64,000 nucleotides of DNA, taken from Prosthecobacter debontii. Lineage in GTDB: Bacteria > Verrucomicrobiota > Verrucomicrobiia > Verrucomicrobiales > Verrucomicrobiaceae. A program made the translations under genes and the position numbers. The stretch spans positions 434,001 through 498,000 of the forward strand of contig NZ_FUYE01000001.1 of NCBI RefSeq assembly GCF_900167535.1, written 5' to 3'. The notes beneath the pieces were generated by a model. That model ran no database searches and had not been told where the DNA came from. It saw only the letters and a list, made by a program, of their open reading frames with translations. Below are positions 53,292 to 61,746 of the stretch, in pieces (position 1 is the first letter of the stretch; each line of letters opens with the position of its first letter).

Positions 53292-54200
53292 CTAAGTGGC
53301 TGCAATCCAACGCTGCCACAGTCGTAGGAGCGGCGCGATTCCGACAAACATGCAAGCTAGGCTCAGAGAAACCTGCATGACGGCTAGGGCATCAACGATA
53401 GCGATGCCTGCTAGCAGCAGTCCGACTGCCTCGCCAATGGCTGGGCCGCCGCGTTTCATCACCCGGCTGGCGTGCAGCACGAGGCCGATGAAGATGAGGA
53501 TGAAAACGGCAGGGGCCAGGGGAGTGAGATCCCCCAGTAGGGAAATGAGTTTCCAGTTCGCTCGCGACAACCAATACCCCGTGGCGACGATGGCGGGGGC
53601 AAATAGCAGGGTGCGGGCAAACCCCACTTGCCAGGGTTTGACGACGGCTCCCTTGGCCTCCATACGCGCCACTTGGGTCAAACCGACGATGTAAGCCCCG
53701 AGAGCCAGGGCAGCGACCAAGACGTCATTCGAGAGTGAAATCATGTCGCTCCAGGTGGTGACGGCTGAGGCGGCCATGGCATAGAGCAACACCCGGCAGG
53801 CACCCATCACCCACACCGCTCCCGGCCAGGGCTTATGATAGAGGTCGTAAAACAGGATCGCTGCCGCGAGGGCCAGGGTGACCCGGCCATTGGCTCCGCC
53901 GGGACCTGTGGCGAGGATCATACCCAGCACCATCATGGCTCCACCGACGATCCAGGCGCTCGCGAGGGGGATGCGGCCGGTGGGGATGGGGCGCTCTTTT
54001 TTATGCAGACGGTCGTGCCCTGCATCGGCCACATCATTGAGGATCATGCCGGCGGTGTAGAGCAGAGAACCGGCGAGGAGCAGCCAGGCCAACCGTGCGT
54101 CCCACCAGGGCCCCCCCGCCAGCAGCCAAGCGGCCGTGACATTGGTCCAGACGGTGGGGAGGTTAGAGATTCGGGCGAGTTCGAGCCAGGCACGGAGCAT
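53292..54200 (-). CDS. eboC: EboC-like UbiA-family prenyltransferase
   Basis: 302 residues with about eight membrane segments. The first Asp-rich motif is MILNDVADAGHDRLHKKERP (NDxxD-like), and the second is near YDLYHKPWPG, which is incomplete. LARISNLPTVWTNVTAAWLL and RPIPTGRIPLASAW match the EboC branch of UbiA proteins. UbiA enzymes attach prenyl chains to aromatic acceptors. It is upstream of eboD with an 88-base gap. eboA, eboB, eboE and eboF are not seen in the window. Confidence 0.8.
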   Translation of the reverse strand: MLRAWLELARISNLPTVWTNVTAAWLLAGGPWWDARLAWLLLAGSLLYTAGMILNDVADAGHDRLHKKERPIPTGRIPLASAWIVGGAMMVLGMILATGPGGANGRVTLALAAAILFYDLYHKPWPGAVWVMGACRVLLYAMAASAVTTWSDMISLSNDVLVAALALGAYIVGLTQVARMEAKGAVVKPWQVGFARTLLFAPAIVATGYWLSRANWKLISLLGDLTPLAPAVFILIFIGLVLHASRVMKRGGPAIGEAVGLLLAGIAIVDALAVMQVSLSLACMFVGIAPLLRLWQRWIAAT

Positions 54201-54242
54201 AAGCGCCCTATTCTGCCGCTGGCCTGCCCGGGGAGCGAGCGA

Positions 54243-55952
54243 TTAGTTTTTACCTGCCTTCAGCACCTTTTGATGCTGTAGGATGGCCTCGCGGGCTTCG
54301 GTCTGCTTGCCCTGTTTTTTGTAAGTGTGGGCGAGATTCATCCAGGCATGCGGATGCGTGGGGCGGAGGCGCACCGTGTTTCGGTAGGCCTTGGCCGCTT
54401 CATCGTAGTTCTCCTTTTTGTCGAACAAGAGTCCCTGGTAATACCAAGCCTCGGAGTAACCGGCATTCAGCTTGAGGCTTTGGGAAATGGCGGCTTGGGC
54501 ACCTTCATAATCCTTCAAGCGACCGCGCACATACGCCTGGAGATAGTGAGCCTGAGCATAATCTGGTGCCAGTAGGGTAACACGGCGCAGGGCATCATCG
54601 GCGGCACCGAGATTGCCATCCCGCACTTCCCGACTCGCCAGCAGCAGCCAGGCGAGTTGATCGTTTGGGCGCTGCTCGACGGCTAACTGAAGGGCCTCGC
54701 GGTCTTCGGAGGTATCGGGCAGGCCGCCGGCGTTTTCGCGCATTTTGGCAAAGGCAAGTTGATGCCAGTAGAGGCCAGCTTTCGGGTCCAGAGCCACAGC
54801 TTTGCGCTGGCAATTCAAGGCCTCAGGGGAGGCCCCCAGGTAGGTGGCACTCAGTCCTAGCAGTGCCCAGCACTCAGCACTACGGGGATACTTGCGCGTG
54901 AGCTGCACGAGCTTGCGCATGGCAGACTCCACACGCTTTTGCTGAAGGGTGGCAAAGGCGGCGACGAATTCAGGATCGTTGGCCACTTCACGCAGTTTGG
55001 GGCTCTGGGGAAGTTTGGACAGCGGCTGAAGCGGGGCGCGTTTTTTACGCAATTCAAAAGCGGCGGCATCACAGGGCAGGGCAAAGTTCATCCAGCTCTG
55101 GAGCGGCACCTTCATGCCGACGATGGCCATGACGCGTCCATTTTGAGACAACACGGGAGATCCCACGGCCCCAGGGGAATCGGTGCCACGAAGGTTCAAC
55201 CAACCCAGGCCGGTCAGGGCGCTATCCATCTGCACTTTGGCATCGGCCAACACGAGGCCGCGTTTCTCAGAAACAGCCAGCACATGGCAGGGGCGTTCCT
55301 CGGTGAAGTTAGTGTCAGGAGCGAGCTCAAGCGGTGTGCTGGTTTTGGCTTCGCTCTGCAGCAGGGTCACTCCTGTCACCAGATCGGCCACATAGAAGCC
55401 ACTGATCTTGTGGTTCGTGCCATCCGCGCCGGTTACGGTCATGTAGTCCACCTTTTCGGCGATCTCAGGATGTAACAAACCGGTGTCGGTGAGGATGATG
55501 CCGTCCGCGGTGACGAAACAGCCCACGCCAGCACTGAGTTGATTGCCGAACTCGTCCCACACTCGCAAGCTGACGACGGAGGCCGCCACCTTCATCCCGA
55601 GGGCGCGGAGCTCCAGCTCCTGGGGAGTCAGCGGTTTTTCGGGATTGCCTTGAGGCAGTTCTTCACCTGGCAGATAGGGTGAAACGGGGGGCAGCAGTTC
55701 CAGGTTCTCTTCGTCCGCCATGGGCAGATCCCTTTTCTCCCCCTGGAAGAGCAGGAGCGGGTTTTCATAGTTGTTCACGTCCACTGGGAAGCCGGGCTGC
55801 TCAGGCAGGGCAGGTTCGCCAGTGGTAGTCGGAGCAGGGGATGGAGAGATGGGATCCAGCACCGCCGCAGGCTGTTTGGGCTTGGGAGCTGAAGTCTGTG
55901 CCACGAGAAAAGCTGGCAGCAGAAGGAGGGTGAGGAAAAACGGACGGCGCAT
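54243..55952 (-). CDS. Exported TPR protein with degenerate trypsin-like domain
   Basis: 569 residues from ATG 55952. A signal peptide (FFLTLLLLPAFLVAQ) and Pro-rich linker lead to an HtrA-like domain at about 130-300. VGCFVTADGIILTDTGLLHP stands where active enzymes have the catalytic TNxHV, so the His is missing. DLVTGVTLLQ may hold the Asp, and GAVGSPVLSQNG replaces GNSGGP at the Ser site. The last half has TPR repeats (AECWALLGLSATYLGASPEA, AQAHYLQAYVRGRLKDYEGA and PHAWMNLAHTYKKQGKQTEA). It is probably a non-catalytic scaffold. Confidence 0.82.
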   Translation of the reverse strand: MRRPFFLTLLLLPAFLVAQTSAPKPKQPAAVLDPISPSPAPTTTGEPALPEQPGFPVDVNNYENPLLLFQGEKRDLPMADEENLELLPPVSPYLPGEELPQGNPEKPLTPQELELRALGMKVAASVVSLRVWDEFGNQLSAGVGCFVTADGIILTDTGLLHPEIAEKVDYMTVTGADGTNHKISGFYVADLVTGVTLLQSEAKTSTPLELAPDTNFTEERPCHVLAVSEKRGLVLADAKVQMDSALTGLGWLNLRGTDSPGAVGSPVLSQNGRVMAIVGMKVPLQSWMNFALPCDAAAFELRKKRAPLQPLSKLPQSPKLREVANDPEFVAAFATLQQKRVESAMRKLVQLTRKYPRSAECWALLGLSATYLGASPEALNCQRKAVALDPKAGLYWHQLAFAKMRENAGGLPDTSEDREALQLAVEQRPNDQLAWLLLASREVRDGNLGAADDALRRVTLLAPDYAQAHYLQAYVRGRLKDYEGAQAAISQSLKLNAGYSEAWYYQGLLFDKKENYDEAAKAYRNTVRLRPTHPHAWMNLAHTYKKQGKQTEAREAILQHQKVLKAGKN

Positions 55953-56086
55953 GGCTGGAGGCACTTCGTGCAAGTGTGAATCGAATGTGACAATTCGCGG
56001 GGGCTTATGTGTGACGAATTCTTCACATCGAACTCATTTCAGAGAACAAAACTGCGCGGTAATACAGCGCCGACTCCCTATCTACC

Positions 56087-56854
56087 ATGCGCCCCCTTGC
56101 CTTGTTTCTCGTTTCATTGTGTGCCCTCACCGCGTCTGCGGCTGAGCTGGAGTTGAAGTCCCTTGGCGGTGGCGAAGGCATCGCTCAAAAACGCAAGTAT
56201 GGCCCGTATGTCGGTGTGTCTGTCGGTGAGTCCATCAGCCAAGACGGCAATGTCAAAATCGGTGACCGCAAATTCGGCCTCGATGACAGTGACGGTGCCG
56301 CCATCTTCAGCATCGAAGTGGGTAAAAGCTGGAAGATGAAGAAAGTGCCTCTCATGATGTCTGTCGATGTGGAGGGCACGTTCATGTCCACCCAATTAAG
56401 CGGCAAATCCAAGGATGCTACTCAACCTACCGGTGGCAGCCGCTTGGCAACCGACACGGTGGCCTACAATGCCGACATGAACTCGTTGTTCTTCAACCTG
56501 AACGGCACCTTCGCTCTGGATCTCTATCGTTACCGTGCACGCATCGGTAAGTTTGCCGCCGGTTTCCGTCCTTACATCGGTGCGGGTCTGGGTGGTGGAC
56601 AGGTCTGGTATCGCAATGCGACGGCGAAATCCCGTGCTCAATACAATGGCACAGGCACCGATGCCGCCAGCAGCACACCCTTCAGTGTGGATGAATTCAT
56701 CAATAGCTGGAACTGGTATGCCGGTCTCGAATGGACCTGGAAAGATCAGTATTCCGTGTTCTTCGAATACCGTGACTTCCACTATGGCGATCTGGAAGAG
56801 CTGACCAACTTTGCTTCAGACGGTTATCTGGTGGGCTTCCGTTACCGCTATTGA
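56087..56854 (+). CDS. Outer-membrane beta-barrel protein
   Basis: 255 residues. A signal peptide (MRPLALFLVSLCALTASAA) is followed by alternating amphipathic strands (YGPYVGVSVGESISQDGNV, AIFSIEVGKSWKMKKVPLMM, LFFNLNGTFALDLYRYRA, FRPYIGAGLGGGQVWYRN). The last strand, GYLVGFRYRY, ends in aromatic Tyr, the BAM signal. It resembles small 8-strand OmpA/OmpW-like barrels; the substrate is not known. A lipoprotein and a TPR gene follow on the same strand. Confidence 0.85.
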   Translation: MRPLALFLVSLCALTASAAELELKSLGGGEGIAQKRKYGPYVGVSVGESISQDGNVKIGDRKFGLDDSDGAAIFSIEVGKSWKMKKVPLMMSVDVEGTFMSTQLSGKSKDATQPTGGSRLATDTVAYNADMNSLFFNLNGTFALDLYRYRARIGKFAAGFRPYIGAGLGGGQVWYRNATAKSRAQYNGTGTDAASSTPFSVDEFINSWNWYAGLEWTWKDQYSVFFEYRDFHYGDLEELTNFASDGYLVGFRYRY

Positions 56855-56904
56855 TCTCTTCTTAACGCTCGTTGCCTTTCCCCTCAATCCTCTCTTAGTC
56901 TAAC

Positions 56905-57378
56905 ATGAAGTTCTCCCGCCTGTTTGTTCTGGGTCTCGCCGCCGCAGCCTTGGTTTCCTGCAAGACCATCACCTCTGAGCGTTTGGCCTTTGCCGATGCA
57001 CCTGTCAGCTATCAACTCGTCAGCGAGATGGTGGATGAAGAGACCATCGAATACAGTGTCAAATTCCGCAATGTCGGTCAGCAGGTGGTCAGCTTCGACT
57101 ACACCATCGCCGATGAGCCCGGTGTGCCTCACATCGACTGCCTCGGGCCAAATTCCGGCCTCGTGGAAAACCTCTATCCAGGGGCTGAAGCTTCCGTGAA
57201 GAACCCTGTGAAAAGCATGAGCCATGTGTATGTCACTTTGGGTAAAGTGACGGCTGGCAAACGCACGAGCGATCAACTGGCGAAGCAATACAAACCCAGC
57301 ACGCTGATTCCTGCGACCTCCACCGGTGGTGCCTCACCACTGCCTCTGTTGGAGTCCGTGAATGCTCCTGGTGAATAA
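56905..57378 (+). CDS. Lipoprotein (YcfL-like, tentative)
   Basis: 157 residues. The lipobox LAAAALVSC is clear. The rest is beta-rich with one Cys in HIDCLGPNSG; the strands IEYSVKFRNVGQQVVSFDYT and the late GAEASVKNP loosely resemble the DUF1425/YcfL family. The C-terminal tail is Ser/Thr/Pro rich. It starts 50 bases after the barrel gene and ends 2 bases before the TPR gene, so the three are likely one operon in outer-envelope assembly. Confidence 0.75.
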   Translation: MKFSRLFVLGLAAAALVSCKTITSERLAFADAPVSYQLVSEMVDEETIEYSVKFRNVGQQVVSFDYTIADEPGVPHIDCLGPNSGLVENLYPGAEASVKNPVKSMSHVYVTLGKVTAGKRTSDQLAKQYKPSTLIPATSTGGASPLPLLESVNAPGE

Positions 57379-57380
57379 CC

Positions 57381-58370
57381 ATGTTCGTGACGTCTCCGTC
57401 TTTTTCTTTTCTTCGCAGCCCTGTCATCGCAGGGCTGCTTTGCTTTGTTCTGCTCAGCTTCTGTCTTGAAAAGACCCAGGCGGCGGATGATTCAGAAACC
57501 GTTCGCCGACTTTATCAAAAAGCTCAGCGGCTGGTGGCAGAGGGGGACTCGGAGGAAGCTCTGGACCGGTTTCTTACGCTTGCGCAAAAGTATCCTCAAT
57601 CCGAGTGGGCGCCTGCTTCGCTGTGGGAAGTGTATCGCATCAGTGTCCACTTAGGAGATGATGAATCGGCTTTTGAAGCTTTAAATCGTTTGATCATCGG
57701 GCAGCCTGGTCACTTTGAAAAAGCCCATGCGGCTCAGCTTCAATTGGTGAAGCGATTGTTAGGCGGTGGTAAAGAAACTCGGCGGTCTTTAGAGCCCGTG
57801 CGCAAGTCTCAAACGACTTCACCGGAGATCATCCAGGAGATGCTGAAGACCATCATCAAGAATGGCCCGCAGAGCGAAGTGGGAATCCAGGCGCATTATT
57901 ACCTGGGCATCGCATTGGAGAAGAATGGCGAGTTTAAAGAAGCCATCGCCATGCACGAGGACTTTGCTGAGACGTATCCCCAGCATGAACTCGCAGACGA
58001 TGCGGGCTATCAGGTCGGTTATATCGCCTACAAGCAATGGAAAACCATGCGTAGCACCGGCCCGCATCAGCGTGAAAACGCCGCCATTTATCTGGCATGG
58101 TTCATCGCTAAGTTTCCAGAAAGTGACAAGGTCGCTCAAGCGCGTTCCTGCCTCTCAGAGGTCCGCTCCTCAGAATTGCGCGAGTTGATGAGTCTCGCTC
58201 GCTTTTATGAATCTCGAGGCAATGAAAAAGCGGCTGCCATCTATCATGAACAGATCGCTTCTCGTTTCCCTGAGGCGGTGATTACCGATAAAGACCTGCG
58301 TGAGAAGGTGATGAAATCGGCGCAAACCAACCCGGCGGTTGAACCCGATGTGGTCGGACCTGTGCGCTGA
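57381..58370 (+). CDS. Exported TPR protein (BamD/YbgF-like)
   Basis: 329 residues with a signal peptide (AGLLCFVLLSFCLEKTQAA) and TPR repeats: RRLYQKAQRLVAEGDSEEAL, LGIALEKNGEFKEAIAMHED and AETYPQHELADDAGYQVGYI, plus later repeats near SLARFYESRGNEKAAAIYHE. The YPQ/FPE spacing resembles the BamD/YbgF group, which supports outer-membrane assembly or Tol-Pal function; it is not proof. It overlaps nothing but starts 2 bases after the lipoprotein stop, which implies coupling. Confidence 0.8.
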   Translation: MFVTSPSFSFLRSPVIAGLLCFVLLSFCLEKTQAADDSETVRRLYQKAQRLVAEGDSEEALDRFLTLAQKYPQSEWAPASLWEVYRISVHLGDDESAFEALNRLIIGQPGHFEKAHAAQLQLVKRLLGGGKETRRSLEPVRKSQTTSPEIIQEMLKTIIKNGPQSEVGIQAHYYLGIALEKNGEFKEAIAMHEDFAETYPQHELADDAGYQVGYIAYKQWKTMRSTGPHQRENAAIYLAWFIAKFPESDKVAQARSCLSEVRSSELRELMSLARFYESRGNEKAAAIYHEQIASRFPEAVITDKDLREKVMKSAQTNPAVEPDVVGPVR

Positions 58371-58420
58371 GGTGATCAATCTGTCACTCTTTCTCACTAC
58401 GCATTAGTAGGGAGAAGAGC

Positions 58421-59140
58421 ATGCTTGGGGAGATGCAACGTCGCACATGGCTGCAAGGCTGGATGTTAGGCACCGTCCAAGCTCTGACGGGTTTCGCTTG
58501 GTCACGACTTTTGGTTTCTGAAGTGCAAGCTGTCCAGACGGGGCCGGGAGCACTTTACTTACAGGTGGCGGATTATCCTACACTCCAGCAAAACGGTGGC
58601 TCGATCATCGTGGATCTCGGGGAGATAGTCCCTCCCTTGATCGTGACTCGGGCTGAAGCTAATGCGTTTTATGCTCTAGATTCGAAGTGCACGCATGCGG
58701 GCTGCATCGTTGGCGGTTATTCGGCGGCTCAAGGCTTCATCCAGTGTCCTTGTCACGGTTCTCGTTATGACATCCAGGGGCGGGTGATCCGAGGGCCGGC
58801 GGATCAGAATTTGACCTCGTATGCCGTATTTTTAGACCCGAGTGGCGAGTTGAAAATTTTACATCCGAGCCTCACTCTGAATGCCAAGCCTGCACAACTG
58901 CTGCGGCGCAGTCCCACCTCGCTGCGGCTAAGACTGACTTTCCGTGCCACAGCATCGCGGCGCTATCGACTCCATTACCTGAGCGCACCGGGTGCGACTT
59001 CAATCCAAGTGCCCTTTGCCGTTCAGGAACATTCTAGCTCAACTCAGCAGGAGTTCATCGCAACCAGTGACGGGTTACGCCATCTCTATGTCGATTCCTC
59101 GGCGAAACGAGGTTTCTTCCAAGTGATGGAAGTGGAGTGA
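58421..59140 (+). CDS. Tat-exported Rieske 2Fe-2S protein
   Basis: 239 residues from ATG 58421, preceded by GGGAG. QRRTWLQGWMLGT is a twin-arginine-like signal. The Rieske domain spans about 80-145, with KCTHAGCIVG and CPCHGSRYDIQGR, the CTHxGC and CPCHGS cluster ligands. About 100 residues follow it, beta-rich and without a known match. In respiratory complexes the Rieske protein sits next to a cytochrome b; no such gene is nearby, so a separate electron carrier or oxygenase role is possible. A 50-base gap separates it from the TPR gene. Confidence 0.9.
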   Translation: MLGEMQRRTWLQGWMLGTVQALTGFAWSRLLVSEVQAVQTGPGALYLQVADYPTLQQNGGSIIVDLGEIVPPLIVTRAEANAFYALDSKCTHAGCIVGGYSAAQGFIQCPCHGSRYDIQGRVIRGPADQNLTSYAVFLDPSGELKILHPSLTLNAKPAQLLRRSPTSLRLRLTFRATASRRYRLHYLSAPGATSIQVPFAVQEHSSSTQQEFIATSDGLRHLYVDSSAKRGFFQVMEVE

Positions 59141-59147
59141 AAGCGTT

Positions 59148-59813
59148 TCAATCGCCTAACTCACCACTGAAGATCACGGTGATGTCTTCCTGGCTGAATC
59201 CCTTTTGTTGGAGGGCTTCGCGGGTGACTCTGCGTTGTCGGGCCTCATGTGCGTAGATGCGCCGCAGGGTGTCCTGCCGTTTGGCTGGATCGGTGATGGA
59301 ATCGGCCCAGGTGAGGGCGGTATCCAAGTGTCCCTGACTGGCCATTCCCTGAGCAAGCAGGTGCAAGCTGGGGGCAATGGCCTCGAATCGCTCCGTTTCA
59401 TTGATCCAGGCCGTCGCTGCGGAGGGGTTTTGGTGGAACCATAACATGAGGCTGTCGTTGAGCTGCTGCATGTCTCCGTCTTTCTCTAAAGCCTTCACTT
59501 CGCTCTCGTAGTCGCGGACGATGATCGTGCCCTGAGGCCGGGGAATGACTGCGAGTGCGGCCGGCTCATCCTCGCCAGGATCGGGCACGTCAGCATCTTC
59601 CCAGAAAGGCTTGTCGACCTGATTGATCTCTGCGGAAAGTGAGGAAGTACCGGCGTGGCCCGGCTGAGTATTTCGAGCCATTGGTGTCTCCTGCGTTGGC
59701 TGATGGCCTGGGCGCGGTGTGTCGTTGGAAGGCTGGCCGAGAAAGAACCCTATGCCGACAGCTACAGCCAGGGATAAGAGGATAGAGACTAATAAAAAGC
59801 GATTTTTAGGCAT
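59148..59813 (-). CDS. Membrane-anchored protein of the SPFH/P-ATPase operon (unknown)
   Basis: 221 residues. One N-terminal membrane segment (FLLVSILLSLAVAVGIGFFL) is followed by a Pro/Thr/Glu-rich linker and a helical region: VKALEKDGDMQQLNDSLMLW, LHLLAQGMASQGHLDTALTW (TPR-like) and EALQQKGFSQEDITVIFSGE. No family is recognised. It overlaps the P-type ATPase end by 8 bases, so it is the last gene of the operon; it might regulate the ATPase. Confidence 0.7.
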   Translation of the reverse strand: MPKNRFLLVSILLSLAVAVGIGFFLGQPSNDTPRPGHQPTQETPMARNTQPGHAGTSSLSAEINQVDKPFWEDADVPDPGEDEPAALAVIPRPQGTIIVRDYESEVKALEKDGDMQQLNDSLMLWFHQNPSAATAWINETERFEAIAPSLHLLAQGMASQGHLDTALTWADSITDPAKRQDTLRRIYAHEARQRRVTREALQQKGFSQEDITVIFSGELGD

Positions 59814-61746
59814 TGGCCGGGGTCATCGGTGTCGCAGTCTCCAAGGACGGAGCCTGTGGGTTTTCTTCATCAAGGAGAAGCTCAAGACCGTCAAAGCGCA
59901 GCAATCGTGCGCTGTTGAAAATCACGAAAAAAGCACTGAACTCGTGCATGAACGCTGCCGCGACGGGACTGATGAAACCCAGACTGCTGAGGCTGATGGC
60001 TAGGATGATGAAGGCGAAGCCGCAAAGCAGGTTCTGATTGATGATGCCGACGGTTTTGGCTGAAAGCAGGAGAAGGTCCGGCAGGCGACGCAGATCATGA
60101 GACATCAAGGCGATATCGGAGGTGTGCACCGTCACATCATTGCCTAGGCTCCCCATGGCGACACCCACATCTCCCTCGGCAAGTGCTGGAGCATCGTTGA
60201 GGCCATCGCCAATGACGAGCACGCGTTGGCCTGCGGCTTTCAGCGCGCGGATGTGAGCGACCTTGTCCTCAGGCAGGCATTCCGCATGGAGGTGAGTGAT
60301 GCCGACCTGAGCAGCGATGTGCTCGGCGGCTTCTCGGCGGTCTCCCGTCAGCATGTGGAAGTTCTCAATGCCCAAAGAGCGTAGCCGCTCCACCGCTTCA
60401 CGAGATTCAGACCGGACTTGATCGGCGAGTAAAAAGGAGGCGATGTGACGGTCTCCATCGGCCAATAAGACGAGGCTGTGGCGGTTGAACTGTCCCGGAT
60501 CGATGGCAAGCTGAACACCTTGCTGCCGCAGCCAAGAGCTGCGACCGATCCTCAAAGTGTGCTCTTCGCACTTACCCTCCAGGCCTAACCCAGAGTGCTC
60601 CATGAAATCGCTGGGGGTGGTCAAGTTCATACCTTCGCCTGCCTGCGCAATGGCGCGTGCGACGGGGTGATTGGATTGACTTTCCAGGCTGGCCGCAAGT
60701 CGAATGACTTCGTCTCGGGAAAAGCGGTCATCGTGAACCAGCACATCTTCCAACTCCAGATGTCCTAGCGTCAGCGTGCCGGTTTTATCAAACACCACAG
60801 TGTCCACCCGCCGGGCTGTTTCCAGATGACGCACGCTTTTGATCAAGAGCCCCATCCGCGAGGCTGAAGCAATGGCCGAAACCATCGCGGAAGGGCTGGC
60901 CAGCACAAAGGCGCAAGGAATACTAACCACAAGCACGGCAATGGCGCGCTCGATATCCTGGCTGAAAAAGAAAACGCTCGCAGCGATCAATAGAATCAGA
61001 GGCGTGTAATAGCGGGCATAATCCTCGGCCAGACTAATGATAGGAGCCTCGGATTCCTTCGCTTGCTCGATGATGCTCTGCACGCGCCCCATGACCGTGT
61101 CACTGCCCGAGCCCGTGACACGAGCGTGCAATGATCCATTCAGATTGGCCGTGCCGGCAAAGATGGCTGTGCCGGGTGAGGCTTCGATTGGCACAGATTC
61201 ACCGGTGATGCGACTTTGATCGATCAAGGCCTGGCCTGAGATCACGGTTGAGTCGGCCGGAATGATTTCACCCGGACGAATGACGATTTCATCGCCAGGT
61301 CTTAATTCACTAGCTTCGCACTCGTGCTCGCCCTCGCTGCTTTTCCGGCGGGCGCGGATACGACTGAGTTGACGCAGTTTCGAGAGGGCCATCTCTACCC
61401 CGACGGTTGTGCGCTCCTCCAGCATTTGACCAAACAAAAGGATGATGGCCACGATGCCTCCCGTGACATACTTCCCCGTGGCTAGACAGGCGGCTAAGGC
61501 CAGCACCACATACTGATCCATGTAGAACTGAGTGGCTGCGAAACCCGTGGCACGGATGGCTGTGATGACTCCGCTCACGATGGGGGCCGCCACGATCAAG
61601 GTGGCAACGAGAGCGAGTGTGCCCTGCAAAGCCTCCTGGCCCGGGCGGAGCCAGCCCGTCAGCAGGGATGCCGCCATCAGCGCGGTGGCCATGAATAAGA
61701 GCGAGAGACGTCGCCGCGTGGAGGTATCGAGATCGTTCATATTCAT
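59806..61746 (-). CDS. P1B-type heavy-metal transport ATPase
   Basis: 646 residues. The phosphorylation site is DKTGTLT, the hinge GDGLNDAPALA and the HP dipeptide in SQSNHPVARAIAQ, all P1B marks. There is no N-terminal CxxC metal-binding domain. The transmembrane metal site, usually CPC, SPC or CPH, reads VVSIPCAFVLASPSAMV, an IPC variant. The metal is therefore unclear. It is coupled by ATGA to the HflK-like gene and starts at ATG 61746 (MNMNDLDTS). Confidence 0.92.
   Translation of the reverse strand: MNMNDLDTSTRRRLSLLFMATALMAASLLTGWLRPGQEALQGTLALVATLIVAAPIVSGVITAIRATGFAATQFYMDQYVVLALAACLATGKYVTGGIVAIILLFGQMLEERTTVGVEMALSKLRQLSRIRARRKSSEGEHECEASELRPGDEIVIRPGEIIPADSTVISGQALIDQSRITGESVPIEASPGTAIFAGTANLNGSLHARVTGSGSDTVMGRVQSIIEQAKESEAPIISLAEDYARYYTPLILLIAASVFFFSQDIERAIAVLVVSIPCAFVLASPSAMVSAIASASRMGLLIKSVRHLETARRVDTVVFDKTGTLTLGHLELEDVLVHDDRFSRDEVIRLAASLESQSNHPVARAIAQAGEGMNLTTPSDFMEHSGLGLEGKCEEHTLRIGRSSWLRQQGVQLAIDPGQFNRHSLVLLADGDRHIASFLLADQVRSESREAVERLRSLGIENFHMLTGDRREAAEHIAAQVGITHLHAECLPEDKVAHIRALKAAGQRVLVIGDGLNDAPALAEGDVGVAMGSLGNDVTVHTSDIALMSHDLRRLPDLLLLSAKTVGIINQNLLCGFAFIILAISLSSLGFISPVAAAFMHEFSAFFVIFNSARLLRFDGLELLLDEENPQAPSLETATPMTPANA

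Noticed and set aside
59806..61746. P1B ATPase as the CcoI copper pump of the cbb3 oxidase
   Set aside because: It lacks the N-terminal metal domain, has IPC rather than CPC, and lies over 30 kb away in an SPFH operon, so the link is not supported.
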